A stretch of 64,000 bases of DNA, taken from assembly GCA_030549175.1 (NCBI GenBank), contig JAUKUA010000006.1:3286001-3350000 (forward strand), written 5' to 3'. Position numbers and translations under genes: made by a program. The stretch's first letter is position 1; every line of letters starts with the position of its first letter. The notes under the pieces were generated by a model. The model had not been told where the DNA came from, made no database searches, and was given only the letters and a program-made list of their open reading frames with translations. Origin of the DNA: Lasiosphaeris hirsuta. Its lineage: Eukaryota; Ascomycota; Sordariomycetes; Sordariales; Lasiosphaeriaceae. This document shows positions 54,850-64,000 of the stretch, one piece after another.

Positions 54850-57214
54850 ATGGACGCCGAAATTCGGGCTGTGCTGCCCAACATCGACCCCGTGGTCTCG
54901 GAGTATTCAGCCGGCTACCTGACCCATGCTTCCACGGCATGGTCCAACGACGAGGATGCCTCCGGGCCGTCCCCGCTCGCCGAGGCCGCCTCCACCATCA
55001 CCGAGCTGCTGCTCTCTGCCTCTGGGAATCCGAGTGCCGCCCTTCAGGAGAAGATCCGTGCTCTGGTTGAGAAATGGGTTAGCAGGTACACTGCCGCCAA
55101 CGCTGACAGCGGGGAGCGCAGAGGCCCCGTTGTAAGGCGTCTGGACCAGACCATCCAGGTGAGCACCCAGAGGAACATGTCCTCGACTTTGGCCGTGGCC
55201 ACTGGCGGGGTCGACCTGGAGTCGGCCAATGTGCGCAAGGTCGAGTCCAGGGTCGACAAGAAGAAGCTTGAGAAGGCCGAGAGAAAGATCGCCGCCAAGC
55301 AGAACAAGAAGGAATTCAAGACTGTCGAGTATGAGGCATCCCGTCTTCTGAACCAGCCCGAGGCCGCTCAGTCGTATGAGGACTTCTACATGGCTGTCAA
55401 CCCCTTGCAGCTCGGCTCCGGCGCAGGCGGAAAGTCCAAGGACATCAAGATCGACAACACCGATGTCTCCATCGGCGGCCTCAGGATTTTGACCGACACA
55501 ACCCTTACCCTCTCCTATGGACACCGCTACGGTCTTGTTGGTCACAACGGTGTGGGTAAGTCTACGCTTCTAAGAGCTTTGTCTCGGAGAGAAGTCCCCA
55601 TCCCAACGCATATTTCTATCTTGCACGTTGAGCAAGAGGTACGTCCCACCCAATATCCCACTATCCATGTAAGAGGTACTAACGAGCCGACAGATTACTG
55701 GTGACGATACACCGGCATTGCAAGCCGTCCTCGACGCCGACGTGTGGCGTAAAGTCCTCATCAAGGAGCAGGGTGTAAGTAGCTACACCATAGCACCCTG
55801 TTTGAAGTCCCTACTGACTTGATTGTAGGAACTCACCCAGAAATTGGGAGAGCTCGAAGCTCAGCGAGTGTCGTTAGCAGATACGTCTGTCGATGCGGCC
55901 AAGATCGACAAAGAGCGGGAGGCACTCGATAACCGCCTGGGAGATGTCCAATCCAAACTTGCTGAGATGGAATCCGACAAGGCGGAGCCCAGAGCTGCCA
56001 GCATCCTGGCGGGTCTCGGTTTCTCACCCGAGCGTCAACAATTTGCTACCAAGACTTTTTCCGGCGGTTGGCGTATGCGTCTGGCTCTTGCCCGAGCACT
56101 CTTCTGCGAGCCCGATCTCCTACTTCTCGACGAACCTTCCAACATGTTGGACGTTCCATCCATTACTTTCCTTTCAAACTACCTGCAGACATACCCTAGC
56201 ACCGTACTTGTTGTTTCTCACGACAGAGCCTTCCTCAACGAAGTGGCAACAGACATTATCCACCAGCACTCGCAAAGACTCGACTATTACCGCGGCGCCA
56301 ACTTCGACACGTTCTATGCAACGAAAGAAGAGCGGAAGAAGACGGCCAAGCGCGAGTACGAGAACCAAATGGCCGTGCGGGCACATCTCCAGGCATTCAT
56401 CGACAAGTTCAGATACAATGCTGCCAAGTCTTCTGAAGCCCAGTCTCGAATCAAGAAGCTGGAGCGAATGCCGATCCTCGAGGCCCCCGAGGCCGAATAC
56501 AGCGTCCACTTCAAGTTCCCCGACGTCGAAAAGCTATCGCCCCCGATTGTGCAAATGTCCGAAGTCACTTTCGGCTACACAAAGGATAATATCCTCCTCA
56601 AAAACGTCGATCTCGATGTCCAGCTCGATTCTCGTATTGGTATCGTTGGGCCCAACGGAGCTGGTAAGACGACGGTGCTTAAACTGCTCATTGGGAAACT
56701 ACCACCGACATCCGGAATTATCTCGCAACATCCTCGTCTCCGTATTGGTTTTTTTGCGCAACATCATGTCGATGCCTTGGACCTGAATGACAGCGCTGTC
56801 GGCTTCATGTCCAAGAATTACCCTGGCCGGACGGACGAGGAGTATCGCAGACAGCTCGGCGCATTTGGTCTCACGGGTATGACAGGCCTGCAAAAGATGG
56901 AGCTGTTGTCTGGTGGTCAAAAGTCTCGTGTGGCATTTGCATGCCTCGCACTGACGAACCCGCATATTCTGGTTCTCGATGAGCCCTCCAATCACTTGGA
57001 TATCGAAGCAATGGATGCTCTTTCGGCAGCGCTGAGGGAGTTCCAGGGTGGTGTATTGATGGTTTCTCACGACGTCACCATGCTGCAGACGGTATGCACC
57101 TCGCTATGGGTTTGCGATGGCGGTTCAGTTGAGAAGTTCCCCGGCGATGTCCAGGCTTACAAGAGGAGAATTACCGCCCAGGCCGATGCGGCCGGTGTGG
57201 TGGCTAAGCATTAG
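54850..57214 (+). CDS. GCN20: ABC-F ATPase GCN20 (ABCF3)
   Basis: Three exons, 54850-55638, 55694-55774 and 55829-57214, giving 751 residues, matching the size of yeast Gcn20. Cytosolic, no membrane segments. The N-terminal ~190 residues (helical, Lys-rich KLEKAERKIAAKQNKKEFKT) correspond to the part that contacts Gcn1. Two ABC cassettes follow. The first has Walker A GHNGVGKST, signature FSGGW and Walker B LLLLDEPSNMLD. The second has GPNGAGKTT, LSGGQ and ILVLDEPSNHLD. A charged linker lies between them (EERKKTAKREYENQMAVRAH). The ELTQKLGELEAQ segment is split by intron 2. With Gcn1, Gcn20 helps Gcn2 respond to uncharged tRNA, which raises translation of GCN4/CPC1; the cpc-1 gene lies 14 kb upstream. 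The ATG has a good context (GCCATGG). Confidence 0.95.
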
Positions 57215-58112
57215 TACAACTTAGCAAGAGATGGATGCTTATGAATGTGTATATGACGATAAAAGTTTGTGCTTCTTAGGGTGGGTGGTCTTCATGGGCT
57301 CGTAAATGTCGTGATTGGTAAAGCATAATGATTTGTCCCTGGTAGCTAGCCAAACACAATTGCCCAGAGCAACAGGCAACACCCTTTCCTCGTAAGCTGG
57401 GCGCTATTGGATTCGGTGCCCCATCAGGATTATTGCCGGCAGGGAATTGGTGGCTATCAGTCGTCTTGGCTGCCTGTAGCGTACGAAGGAGCTTCCCGGG
57501 TGGCCAAACACGGAGGCCTGAAGTAAAACAAAAAGACTTTCCATGGCTGCAGGTGCCACCAAAGGCGGGCGGACGGCACGGGGCGCACCTTTCTTAAACG
57601 TCAATAAAGACAGTAGCAGAGGAAATATTCACAGCTGGTATATTCGCAGCTGAGAAACTGTTGGTTTGCTACGCTACTTTGGACAGATCTTGACGTTGAG
57701 CGTTGAGTCCACCTCAGAAGTGTCATAGCTTCTCCCCCCCACAATAAAAGTGGCGCGCCTGCCACACGAGAAGGGCCTAGCGCGTCTTGGACAGCATGAA
57801 CAGCGTGCACATCGCCTCAATTCGTCGACGGGATAAACAAGCGATGGCGCATAGACCACCTCCCACCCCATTCCTGTTTTGTGATTAGCGGTGCCTGATC
57901 TCCACTTGGCAGCCGGCGGTGAAGGGACCCGCCTTCATTTTCTCGCCCCAAAAATCAACAAATCTCCCCTTCCCTTAGACCAAAACCTCCAACGTCAAAC
58001 CACAGCCTGGTTCTCTCGTCGGCCTCATCAATCACCAACAACACCTTCGACCATCTCCTCTTCACTCTTGCAGCCTTTACCAGCTTCCGTGACAGCGTCA
58101 CTAACTGCCAAT
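57215..58112. other. Intergenic and beta-tubulin promoter/leader
   Basis: 900 bp. The last ~150 bp are C/T/A-rich, like leaders of highly expressed fungal genes. No other gene seen. Confidence 0.6.
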
Positions 58113-59948
58113 ATGCGTGAGATTGTAAGTTAAGCTCTGGTCCTACATCGCAGCGTCGCGCTCCGGCATTCGTCTCGCAACGCCCCTGATCTACCCCACT
58201 CTTTCGCTGCAACCCCAGATCCACGACATCTCACATCTAGAGGCTGCTCTATGAAAATTTGTTTGCTGACCATGATTTTCTCTGCTATAGGTTCATCTTC
58301 AGACCGGCCAATGCGTAAGTCGAAAAAGATGGAATATCGGGTAGTCGATAAGTTCGCAGAATTAACAGTCCCCTACAGGGTAACCAAATCGGTGCTGCTT
58401 TCTGGTATGTAGCTTGGAACTTAATATCGCCGACAACGGCGATGGAACGTGAAGGATATTGATGCTGACTTCACTCACAGGCAGACTATTTCTGGCGAGC
58501 ACGGCCTCGACAGCAATGGCGTGTACGTGATCTCCGCCCCATTCTGGTCAACCGATCGCGATTGCTCACCGCCAATATAGGTACAACGGCACCTCGGAGC
58601 TCCAGCTCGAGCGCATGAACGTCTACTTCAACGAGGTATGTCGACCAACATCCAACAATCACCTCAAACCGTCATGTAGTCATGTATGCTAATAGTATTG
58701 CTTTATTTTAGGCCTCCGGCAACAAGTATGTTCCCCGCGCCGTCCTCGTCGACTTGGAGCCGGGTACCATGGATGCTGTCCGTGCCGGTCCTTTTGGCCA
58801 ACTTTTCCGCCCCGACAATTTCGTCTTCGGCCAGTCCGGTGCCGGAAACAACTGGGCCAAGGGTCATTACACTGAGGGTGCCGAGCTTGTTGACCAGGTT
58901 CTCGATGTTGTCCGTCGTGAGGCCGAGGGCTGTGACTGCCTCCAGGGCTTCCAGATTACCCACTCTCTTGGTGGTGGTACCGGTGCCGGTATGGGTACTC
59001 TCCTTATCTCCAAGATTCGTGAGGAGTTCCCCGACCGCATGATGGCCACCTTCTCCGTTGTGCCTTCGCCCAAGGTCTCTGATACCGTGGTTGAACCCTA
59101 CAACGCCACCCTCTCGGTCCATCAGCTTGTTGAGAACTCCGACGAGACCTTCTGCATCGACAACGAAGCTCTCTACGACATCTGCATGCGCACACTGAAG
59201 CTGTCGAACCCCTCATACGGTGATCTCAACCACTTGGTCTCGGCCGTCATGTCCGGTGTCACCGTCTCGCTGCGTTTCCCCGGCCAGCTGAACTCTGATC
59301 TCCGCAAGCTTGCTGTCAACATGGTTCCGTTCCCGCGTCTCCATTTCTTCATGGTTGGCTTCGCGCCTCTTACTAGCCGTGGCGCGCACTCTTTCCGTGC
59401 CGTCTCGGTCCCTGAGTTGACTCAGCAGATGTTCGACCCCAAGAACATGATGGCTGCTTCCGACTTCCGCAACGGTCGCTATCTGACCTGCTCTGCCATC
59501 TTGTAGGTTTCTGTCCGTCTTTTCGCTTCGGTTACGCAGCTAACAATCTTTCAGCCGTGGCAAGGTCTCCATGAAGGAGGTCGAGGATCAAATGCGCAAT
59601 GTCCAGAACAAGAACTCGTCTTACTTTGTTGAGTGGATCCCCAACAACGTTCAGACCGCCCTTTGCTCGATCCCTCCTCGTGGCCTCAAGATGTCGTCTA
59701 CCTTTGTGGGCAACTCGACCGCCATCCAAGAGCTCTTCAAGCGTATCGGCGAGCAGTTCACTGCCATGTTTAGGCGCAAGGCTTTCTTGCATTGGTACAC
59801 TGGTGAGGGTATGGACGAGATGGAGTTCACTGAGGCTGAATCCAACATGAACGATCTCGTCTCCGAGTACCAGCAGTACCAGGACGCTGGTGTTGACGAG
59901 GAAGAGGAGGAGTACGAGGAGGAGGCTCCCGTTGAGGGCGAGGAGTAA
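58113..59948 (+). CDS. tub2: Beta-tubulin
   Basis: Seven exons: 58113-58124, 58291-58314, 58379-58404, 58481-58522, 58581-58635, 58712-59502 and 59555-59948, giving exactly 447 residues. The very short first exons and the intron before [13 protein letters not shown] are typical of filamentous ascomycetes. It is the GTP-binding subunit of microtubules. Seen in the sequence: the MREI start used for autoregulation of tubulin m[12 protein letters not shown], the GTP-binding GGGTGAGMG (about 140-147), and the acidic tail [17 protein letters not shown]. Counting gives His6, Phe167, Glu198 and Phe200, the residues of benzimidazole-sensitive wild type. The coding part uses C-ending codons strongly, as in highly expressed genes. 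Confidence 0.98.
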
Positions 59949-60598
59949 AGTCTCGCCACAATAGGCCTAGGATAGGGCCGGGGGAGTCTTATCAGTTGTT
60001 CGATAACCTTCAGTTGGTGTTTATAATCCGTTAATCAAGCCGGGTTTAGTTAGCGTCGATTCTGCTCGGGGGCTGCACCCCTGGATTTGACCCCCTTTGG
60101 ACCCCCTTCAAGTTTGGAGGAATTCTCGTTTTCGGTTTCGATACGTGATAATAAGGGCAGGTCAAGCTGCTAGACGTACTTTTGAAACAGTCTAGCTGTC
60201 CCCTTCCATAGTATAGCAAGAACACATGCAACTTGCATGATATCTTCACTTTTGGCCAGTTGGTAATGTGTGATGTGACCATGGTATTTTTGAGTCGAGT
60301 ACGGGTGCTATTTGCCACGGTACTTTTTCCTCAGCCGTCTGTTCCAAGTCAAGGAACGCAGGCCATCATAGACGCAGTAGAGTATTTTGCAGTCCACACC
60401 TCATCTTACTCGAGTGAAGCTACTTGCCCCGACCCTTGACTCGTTTAACTCCACTCCACCAAACCTCGAACCCGCGACGTTGCTCCGCCTGCCATCCTTG
60501 TAAATGAGCTTTTTAATATATATTTTTCCTCCGATGGATTGCTTAACCAATTCCAACGGGGCTGGATTCCATCAACAGCCCCAATCGAGACTCATCAG
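59949..60598. other. Intergenic
   Basis: 650 bp with 3'-UTR-like AT-rich sequence and no gene seen. Confidence 0.6.
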
Positions 60599-60680
60599 GG
60601 CGTGGTGGCAGAGTGCTCTACTGCTCAAGACTAGAAATCTTGTTCCTTCAGGAGCGTCGGTTCAAATCTGGCCTACATCG
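60599..60680 (+). tRNA. tRNA-Ser (anticodon AGA), imperfect acceptor stem
   Basis: The D-stem GCAG/CTGC, the anticodon stem CAAGA/TCTTG with loop CTAGAAA (AGA at 60633-60635), a long variable arm (TTCC...GGAG) and the T-loop TTCAAAT all fit a serine tRNA, as does discriminator G. The acceptor stem GGCGTGG/CTACATC pairs with two G-T wobbles and one C-A mismatch at the third pair, and the T-stem has two more G-T pairs. No intron. It may be a diverged but active gene or an early pseudogene. Confidence 0.75.
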
Positions 60681-60691
60681 AGACAATTATC

Positions 60692-60698
60692 TTTTTTT
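60692..60698 (+). terminator. Pol III terminator of tRNA-Ser
   Basis: T7 run 11 bases after the tRNA end. Confidence 0.75.
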
Positions 60699-61084
60699 GC
60701 CTCCCCTAAAGGGCCCCAAAGGGAGGTGGGTTTCTTTTTTGTAGTAATTATTGCGAGAGGTTGTGCCTGTTTTGCATTTAGGGGGGAGTGTTGATGGTGG
60801 TATGTATTTTCAGCAGGCGAGGATAGTCGCCTCTTTCAGTTGGCTATATCTGAGTTGGATGGGTGATAATGACAGAAGTATGACCGCCTGCTACGAAAAA
60901 GACGGGCGGCTCAGCAGTGCTTAGTTTGGTGATTGGGCAATGGCTGACCCACAGGGACTGTCTTGTCGAAGGGTGGAAAGCGGGGGGTAAAAGGCATCAC
61001 TTCTCGGATTATAGCCAGGTCTCGTTTAACAATAAGGGTATTCTGGAGCGAAAATGTAAGGAACACCGTACTGTGAACACGAAA
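60699..61084. other. Intergenic
   Basis: About 390 bp ahead of the terpene-synthase-like locus. Nothing recognised. Confidence 0.55.
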
Positions 61085-62494
61085 ATGAGGTTATCACTCG
61101 AGGACAAGGGGCAAGCAGCCGTCCCCGATCTTGGCGGCCAACTGCTCCGTATCCCAAATCTGACTTTGGAATTTGCGGGTTGGAAACAGGGAGTCAACCC
61201 TTCCTACGAGCAAGTGAGGCAGAACGTCGATAAGCGGCTTGGCGAGCTAATTCGAGGGAATGAGAAGGTCTTGGGAAAGGCAAGGGCTGGTGACCTGGGA
61301 TTGTTCGCGTCGAGGTATGACTTGCAACACTCACCACTCCGAGATGGGGGCTTCTGTCTTTGCTGATGCATGGAAATTGGGGTAGCTGGTTCCCCGATGT
61401 GGACTATGAAGATCTTGAGACGGCGGCACTGTTCTCTATATGGGCATTCTTTTGGGACGACGCCATTGATGGGAGTAGTGATGCCAGCGTGTCTGGCCTA
61501 TCAATCGACGGAGCGAGCAACGACACGGTTGCGAGAGGCATTGCCGAAGCCGAGAAATATCGCGACCAGTCGCTCTCTTTTGTCAGGTTCCATCTGCTCG
61601 GGGGCGTCGAGTCTGGTACGAATGTGGAGCCAAAAGCTCCAAATGTCATCTGTGCGACATTCGCATAGGTAGCGGAGCGAGTGAGAGAAGTTTGCTGCGA
61701 CGAAGAAGCTTTGCGAAGTGGGTTTTTGGGGAGTATCGAAACCTATATGGAGGCCTGTGTCGCGGAACTGAAATGGAGGCTATCTGGGAAGCTACCAGCA
61801 AATGCAGACGAATTTTATCAGTTTCGGCTTCAGACATCAGCAGTGGAGATGATGCTAGATCTTTGCGGCTTAGTTTATCTTGATCGTCTACTCGATTGTT
61901 TCCTTAATGTTCTCGCAGGATAATGAATGGAATATCCCTCCCAGACAGCATCCTCAAGTCACAAGAGCTAACTGGAGTTCGCGTTTGCTCCAACAAGATT
62001 AGCATCATGTTAGTTTACGAACCCCTTTCGGGATCTGGTTCACCCCCTATTCCACGTGGAATTCCATAGATGTGTCAGAGACTGACTGTTGGCACCATGA
62101 CAGTATCAACGAGCTATTTTCCCTCAAGAAGGAACTTGTGTGTTTTCTACTCACACCCCATGTCAACCACTCAACTAATTTTGTCCAGAAAGACGGCGCC
62201 CCCCTGAATCTGGTGCCCATCACAATGAGAGCTTTGAACTTGAACCTTGATGCGGCGACGCAGGTCATCTTAAATGACCTCCATAGCAACATACGAGACT
62301 TCGAACAGAACGCTAATGTTCTTCGAGAAAGCACTACTTCGGAACATGAAGATGCGGCGGTGGAGTCGTTGGAGAGGTTGATCGGGGCCTATCAGGCATT
62401 GGTGACATGCGTCCTTCACTTTTCCATCAAAAGCCCCCGGTACGGAATCTTGAAAGATAGACAGGATGATGGCTCCTTTGTGATAGCGCTTTGA
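61085..62494 (+). pseudogene. Class I terpene synthase, interrupted
   Basis: Exon 1 (61085-61314, MRLSLEDKG start) contains LLRIPNLTLEFAGW and ends LGLFAS; a 71-bp intron (donor GTATGA, acceptor TAG) leads at 61386 to WFPDVDYEDLE and LFSIWAFFWDDAID. The last is the aspartate-rich DDxxD metal motif of class I terpene cyclases. An in-frame TAG at 61666-61668 cuts the frame, but it continues directly with VAERVREVCCDEEALRSGFL, ETYMEACVAELKWRLSGKLP and FRLQTSAVEMMLDLCG, all family-like. A later exon (about 62072-62494) has the second metal motif as NELFSLKKE (consensus N-D-x-x-S-x-x-x-E, with Glu for Asp). The middle splice sites near 61900 and 62030 are unclear. Cyclase product unknown. Probably a decayed gene; unrecognised splicing that skips the TAG is the main alternative. 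Confidence 0.65.
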
Positions 62495-62943
62495 GTTTTG
62501 TCATGGTGCTTGGGAGCTAGACGCTGGTTCGAGACCCACATCCAAGCTTCGACCGGGATGAACTCGTGATTTGGCTGGCATTAGACATCCGGAAGCTCCT
62601 TTCCGTGTGCGTCCGGGAGGCAAAGGGAAGTCGGCCGAATTTACGGACGATAGATCCAAGGGAACAATATAGCATTTAGCAATTCGCATTAGGACTTACA
62701 AGCTAGGCAGGTGACTTTGGGGGAATCACGCCATCCTTGTGATTCCAAAGCCATTGTTAATCAGGGCGGGGCTTCCATGGAGTACGAATAGGTAACATCA
62801 TCCTGGCAACAACCTGGATTTCCAACGACATCAGTAGAAGCAAACCACACTGTCTGCTATAGCACCGCGCATGCAATATATCTTACCTTAAGCGGCCCGT
62901 TCTTACTGCACAGCAATCCCAATAAAGTTCACCAAGGGAAATT
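62495..62943. other. Intergenic
   Basis: 450 bp between the broken terpene synthase and the DOPA-dioxygenase-like gene. No feature recognised. Confidence 0.55.
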
Positions 62944-63543
62944 ATGTCTGACCCCTCGGCCTACACTTACCCCTCGCCGTTGGCGGGGTACGAGAATGCC
63001 GCGCCACTCCCCGACGAACGAGCCGAAGACGGCAAGAGCTTCCGGATTCCGGAGATGGGCGTCCTCAGCAGCGCCTACGACAAGTTTATCGACCCGCTCG
63101 AGAACGGCCGACGGGGCGCCTTGTAAGCCCCCTCCCCTTTTCCACACCTACTCTCGCTGCTCCATACTCACCCATCGCACAGCGACGTGCACGTCTACTA
63201 CTTCCAGAGCAACGCGGAGCAGACAAAGTACGCGCGAGAGCTGTGGGAGCGCATCCGGCGCGAGTTCCCCGAGCTGCGCATCTACACCTTCTGGGACAAG
63301 CCCGTCGGGCCTCACCCAGTTGCCATGTTCGAGGTCAATCTCTTCACACCCGCCCAGTTCGGCGCCTTCATCCCCTGGCTGGCCATCTGGCGGGGTCCAC
63401 TGTCGGCCCTGGTTCACCCCAACACGAGCGACAAGGACGATCTGTCGCCCGGCGCACGTGAGGCCCGCAACCACACGCAACGTGCTATTTGGATGGGCGA
63501 GCGTTACCCCATCGACACGGGGCTGTTCAAGAAGTTTGGGTGA
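62944..63543 (+). CDS. DOPA 4,5-dioxygenase family protein
   Basis: Two exons, 62944-63122 and 63183-63543, giving 179 residues; the intron (GTAAGC...CACAG) joins GRRGAL to FDVHVYYFQ in phase. The C-terminal exon is the DOPA_dioxygen-type domain: FDVHVYYFQSNAEQTKYARE with its His, an ELWERIRREFPELRIY block, KPVGPHPVAMFEV with the second His, WLAIWRGPLSALVHPNTSD with a third, and the closing NHTQRAIWMGERYPIDTGLF. The family includes extradiol dioxygenases that open the DOPA ring in betalain-making fungi and many small fungal and bacterial relatives of unknown substrate. The N-terminal 60 residues are less conserved. The neighbouring terpene synthase is broken, so a pathway link is not supported. 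Confidence 0.88.
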
Positions 63544-64000
63544 TGTCCTCGGTCGGGCGGTCTTTAGACGGCCCTAGAATAGATTCGTGGTCGGTACCTA
63601 TGTATGGTTGGCTGGCTAGGATCCAGTAGGTGGCAAAATAGTCGATGCTGGTCTATAAATCTGGCAGAATGGCCCACCGTAAGATGCTACGCGTGGCTTC
63701 CATGTCATAAACGCCTTCCTTCTTAGGTATGACAGCTCGGAAGGTAAGATCGATAGTCAAAGGAGACGACGAGTCGAATGAGCCTTGGAGGACACGGGCT
63801 CCATTAAATGAAGGGCCAATAATGGTTGCCTAAAATAATTAAGCAACTTTTCTTGAAAAAGGGTGATAAACCAACCTTCAGCTTCTGATGCTTATCATGC
63901 CTTGTTCTATTTGTTGATGCAAAAAGAGTGGCACAAGTTAACAACTCGCTTCGGAGAATGTAGTCTGTCATCTTATGCTTTTATCTCTCCCTGCTTCCCA
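63544..64000. other. Downstream of DOPA-dioxygenase gene to window end
   Basis: 450 bp, AT-rich towards the end; no gene seen within the window. Confidence 0.5.

Overview
This window looks like chromosomal DNA of a filamentous ascomycete, most likely a Sordariomycete. The evidence is: short introns of about 45-90 bp with GTAAGT/GTATGT-type donors and CTAAC/CTGAC-like branch points; a 447-residue beta-tubulin in seven exons; a bZIP protein of the CPC1/GCN4 type; a fungal-type GT15, GT69 and GT32 glycosyltransferase set; and TTAGGG-type telomere-like repeats. Most of the window is GC-rich, but about 25.8-32 kb is visibly AT-shifted and full of broken genes. All exon borders were worked out by eye from splice consensus, reading phase and family knowledge. 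No search was run.

Layout. 0-7.1 kb: three glycosyltransferases of three families (GT32, cut by the window edge; GT15; GT69), then a tRNA-Gln with an intron. 8.1-14.8 kb: a GNAT acetyltransferase, the TRM7 tRNA methyltransferase and the MAK5 helicase (divergent, sharing a 539-bp promoter), and an unrecognised protein with a Lys-Gln-Glu minisatellite. 17-25.8 kb: a flavoprotein/F-box-like/ankyrin-like fusion, dynactin p27, the 51-kDa subunit of complex I, a PEX11-like protein and an SRP40/NOLC1-like nucleolar protein. 25.8-32.6 kb: a gene-poor, AT-richer island with at least three decayed genes, a degenerate telomere-like array and an A28 tract. 32.7-35 kb: an ADGF/CECR1-type adenosine deaminase. 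39.7-41.2 kb: a cpc-1/GCN4-type regulator with two upstream ORFs. 43.9-47.6 kb: a 1177-residue, largely disordered, unrecognised protein. 54.8-60 kb: a GCN20-type ABC-F ATPase and beta-tubulin. 60.6 kb: a tRNA-Ser. 61.1-62.5 kb: a broken terpene synthase. 62.9-63.5 kb: a DOPA-dioxygenase-family protein.

How the genes relate. Several belong to growth and translation. TRM7 modifies the tRNA anticodon loop, MAK5 and the SRP40-like protein serve ribosome assembly, GCN20 helps Gcn2 sense uncharged tRNA, and CPC1 is the transcription factor translated when Gcn2 is active. Perfect TGACTCA (CPC1/GCN4) sites lie in front of cpc-1 and twice in the TRM7/MAK5 promoter. The glycosyltransferase trio suggests a cell-wall or glycan locus. 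The most unusual single protein is the flavoprotein/F-box-like/ankyrin-like fusion at 17.0-18.9 kb. Large apparently empty stretches (35.0-39.7, 41.2-43.9 and 47.6-54.8 kb) hold microsatellites and no ORF that I trust.
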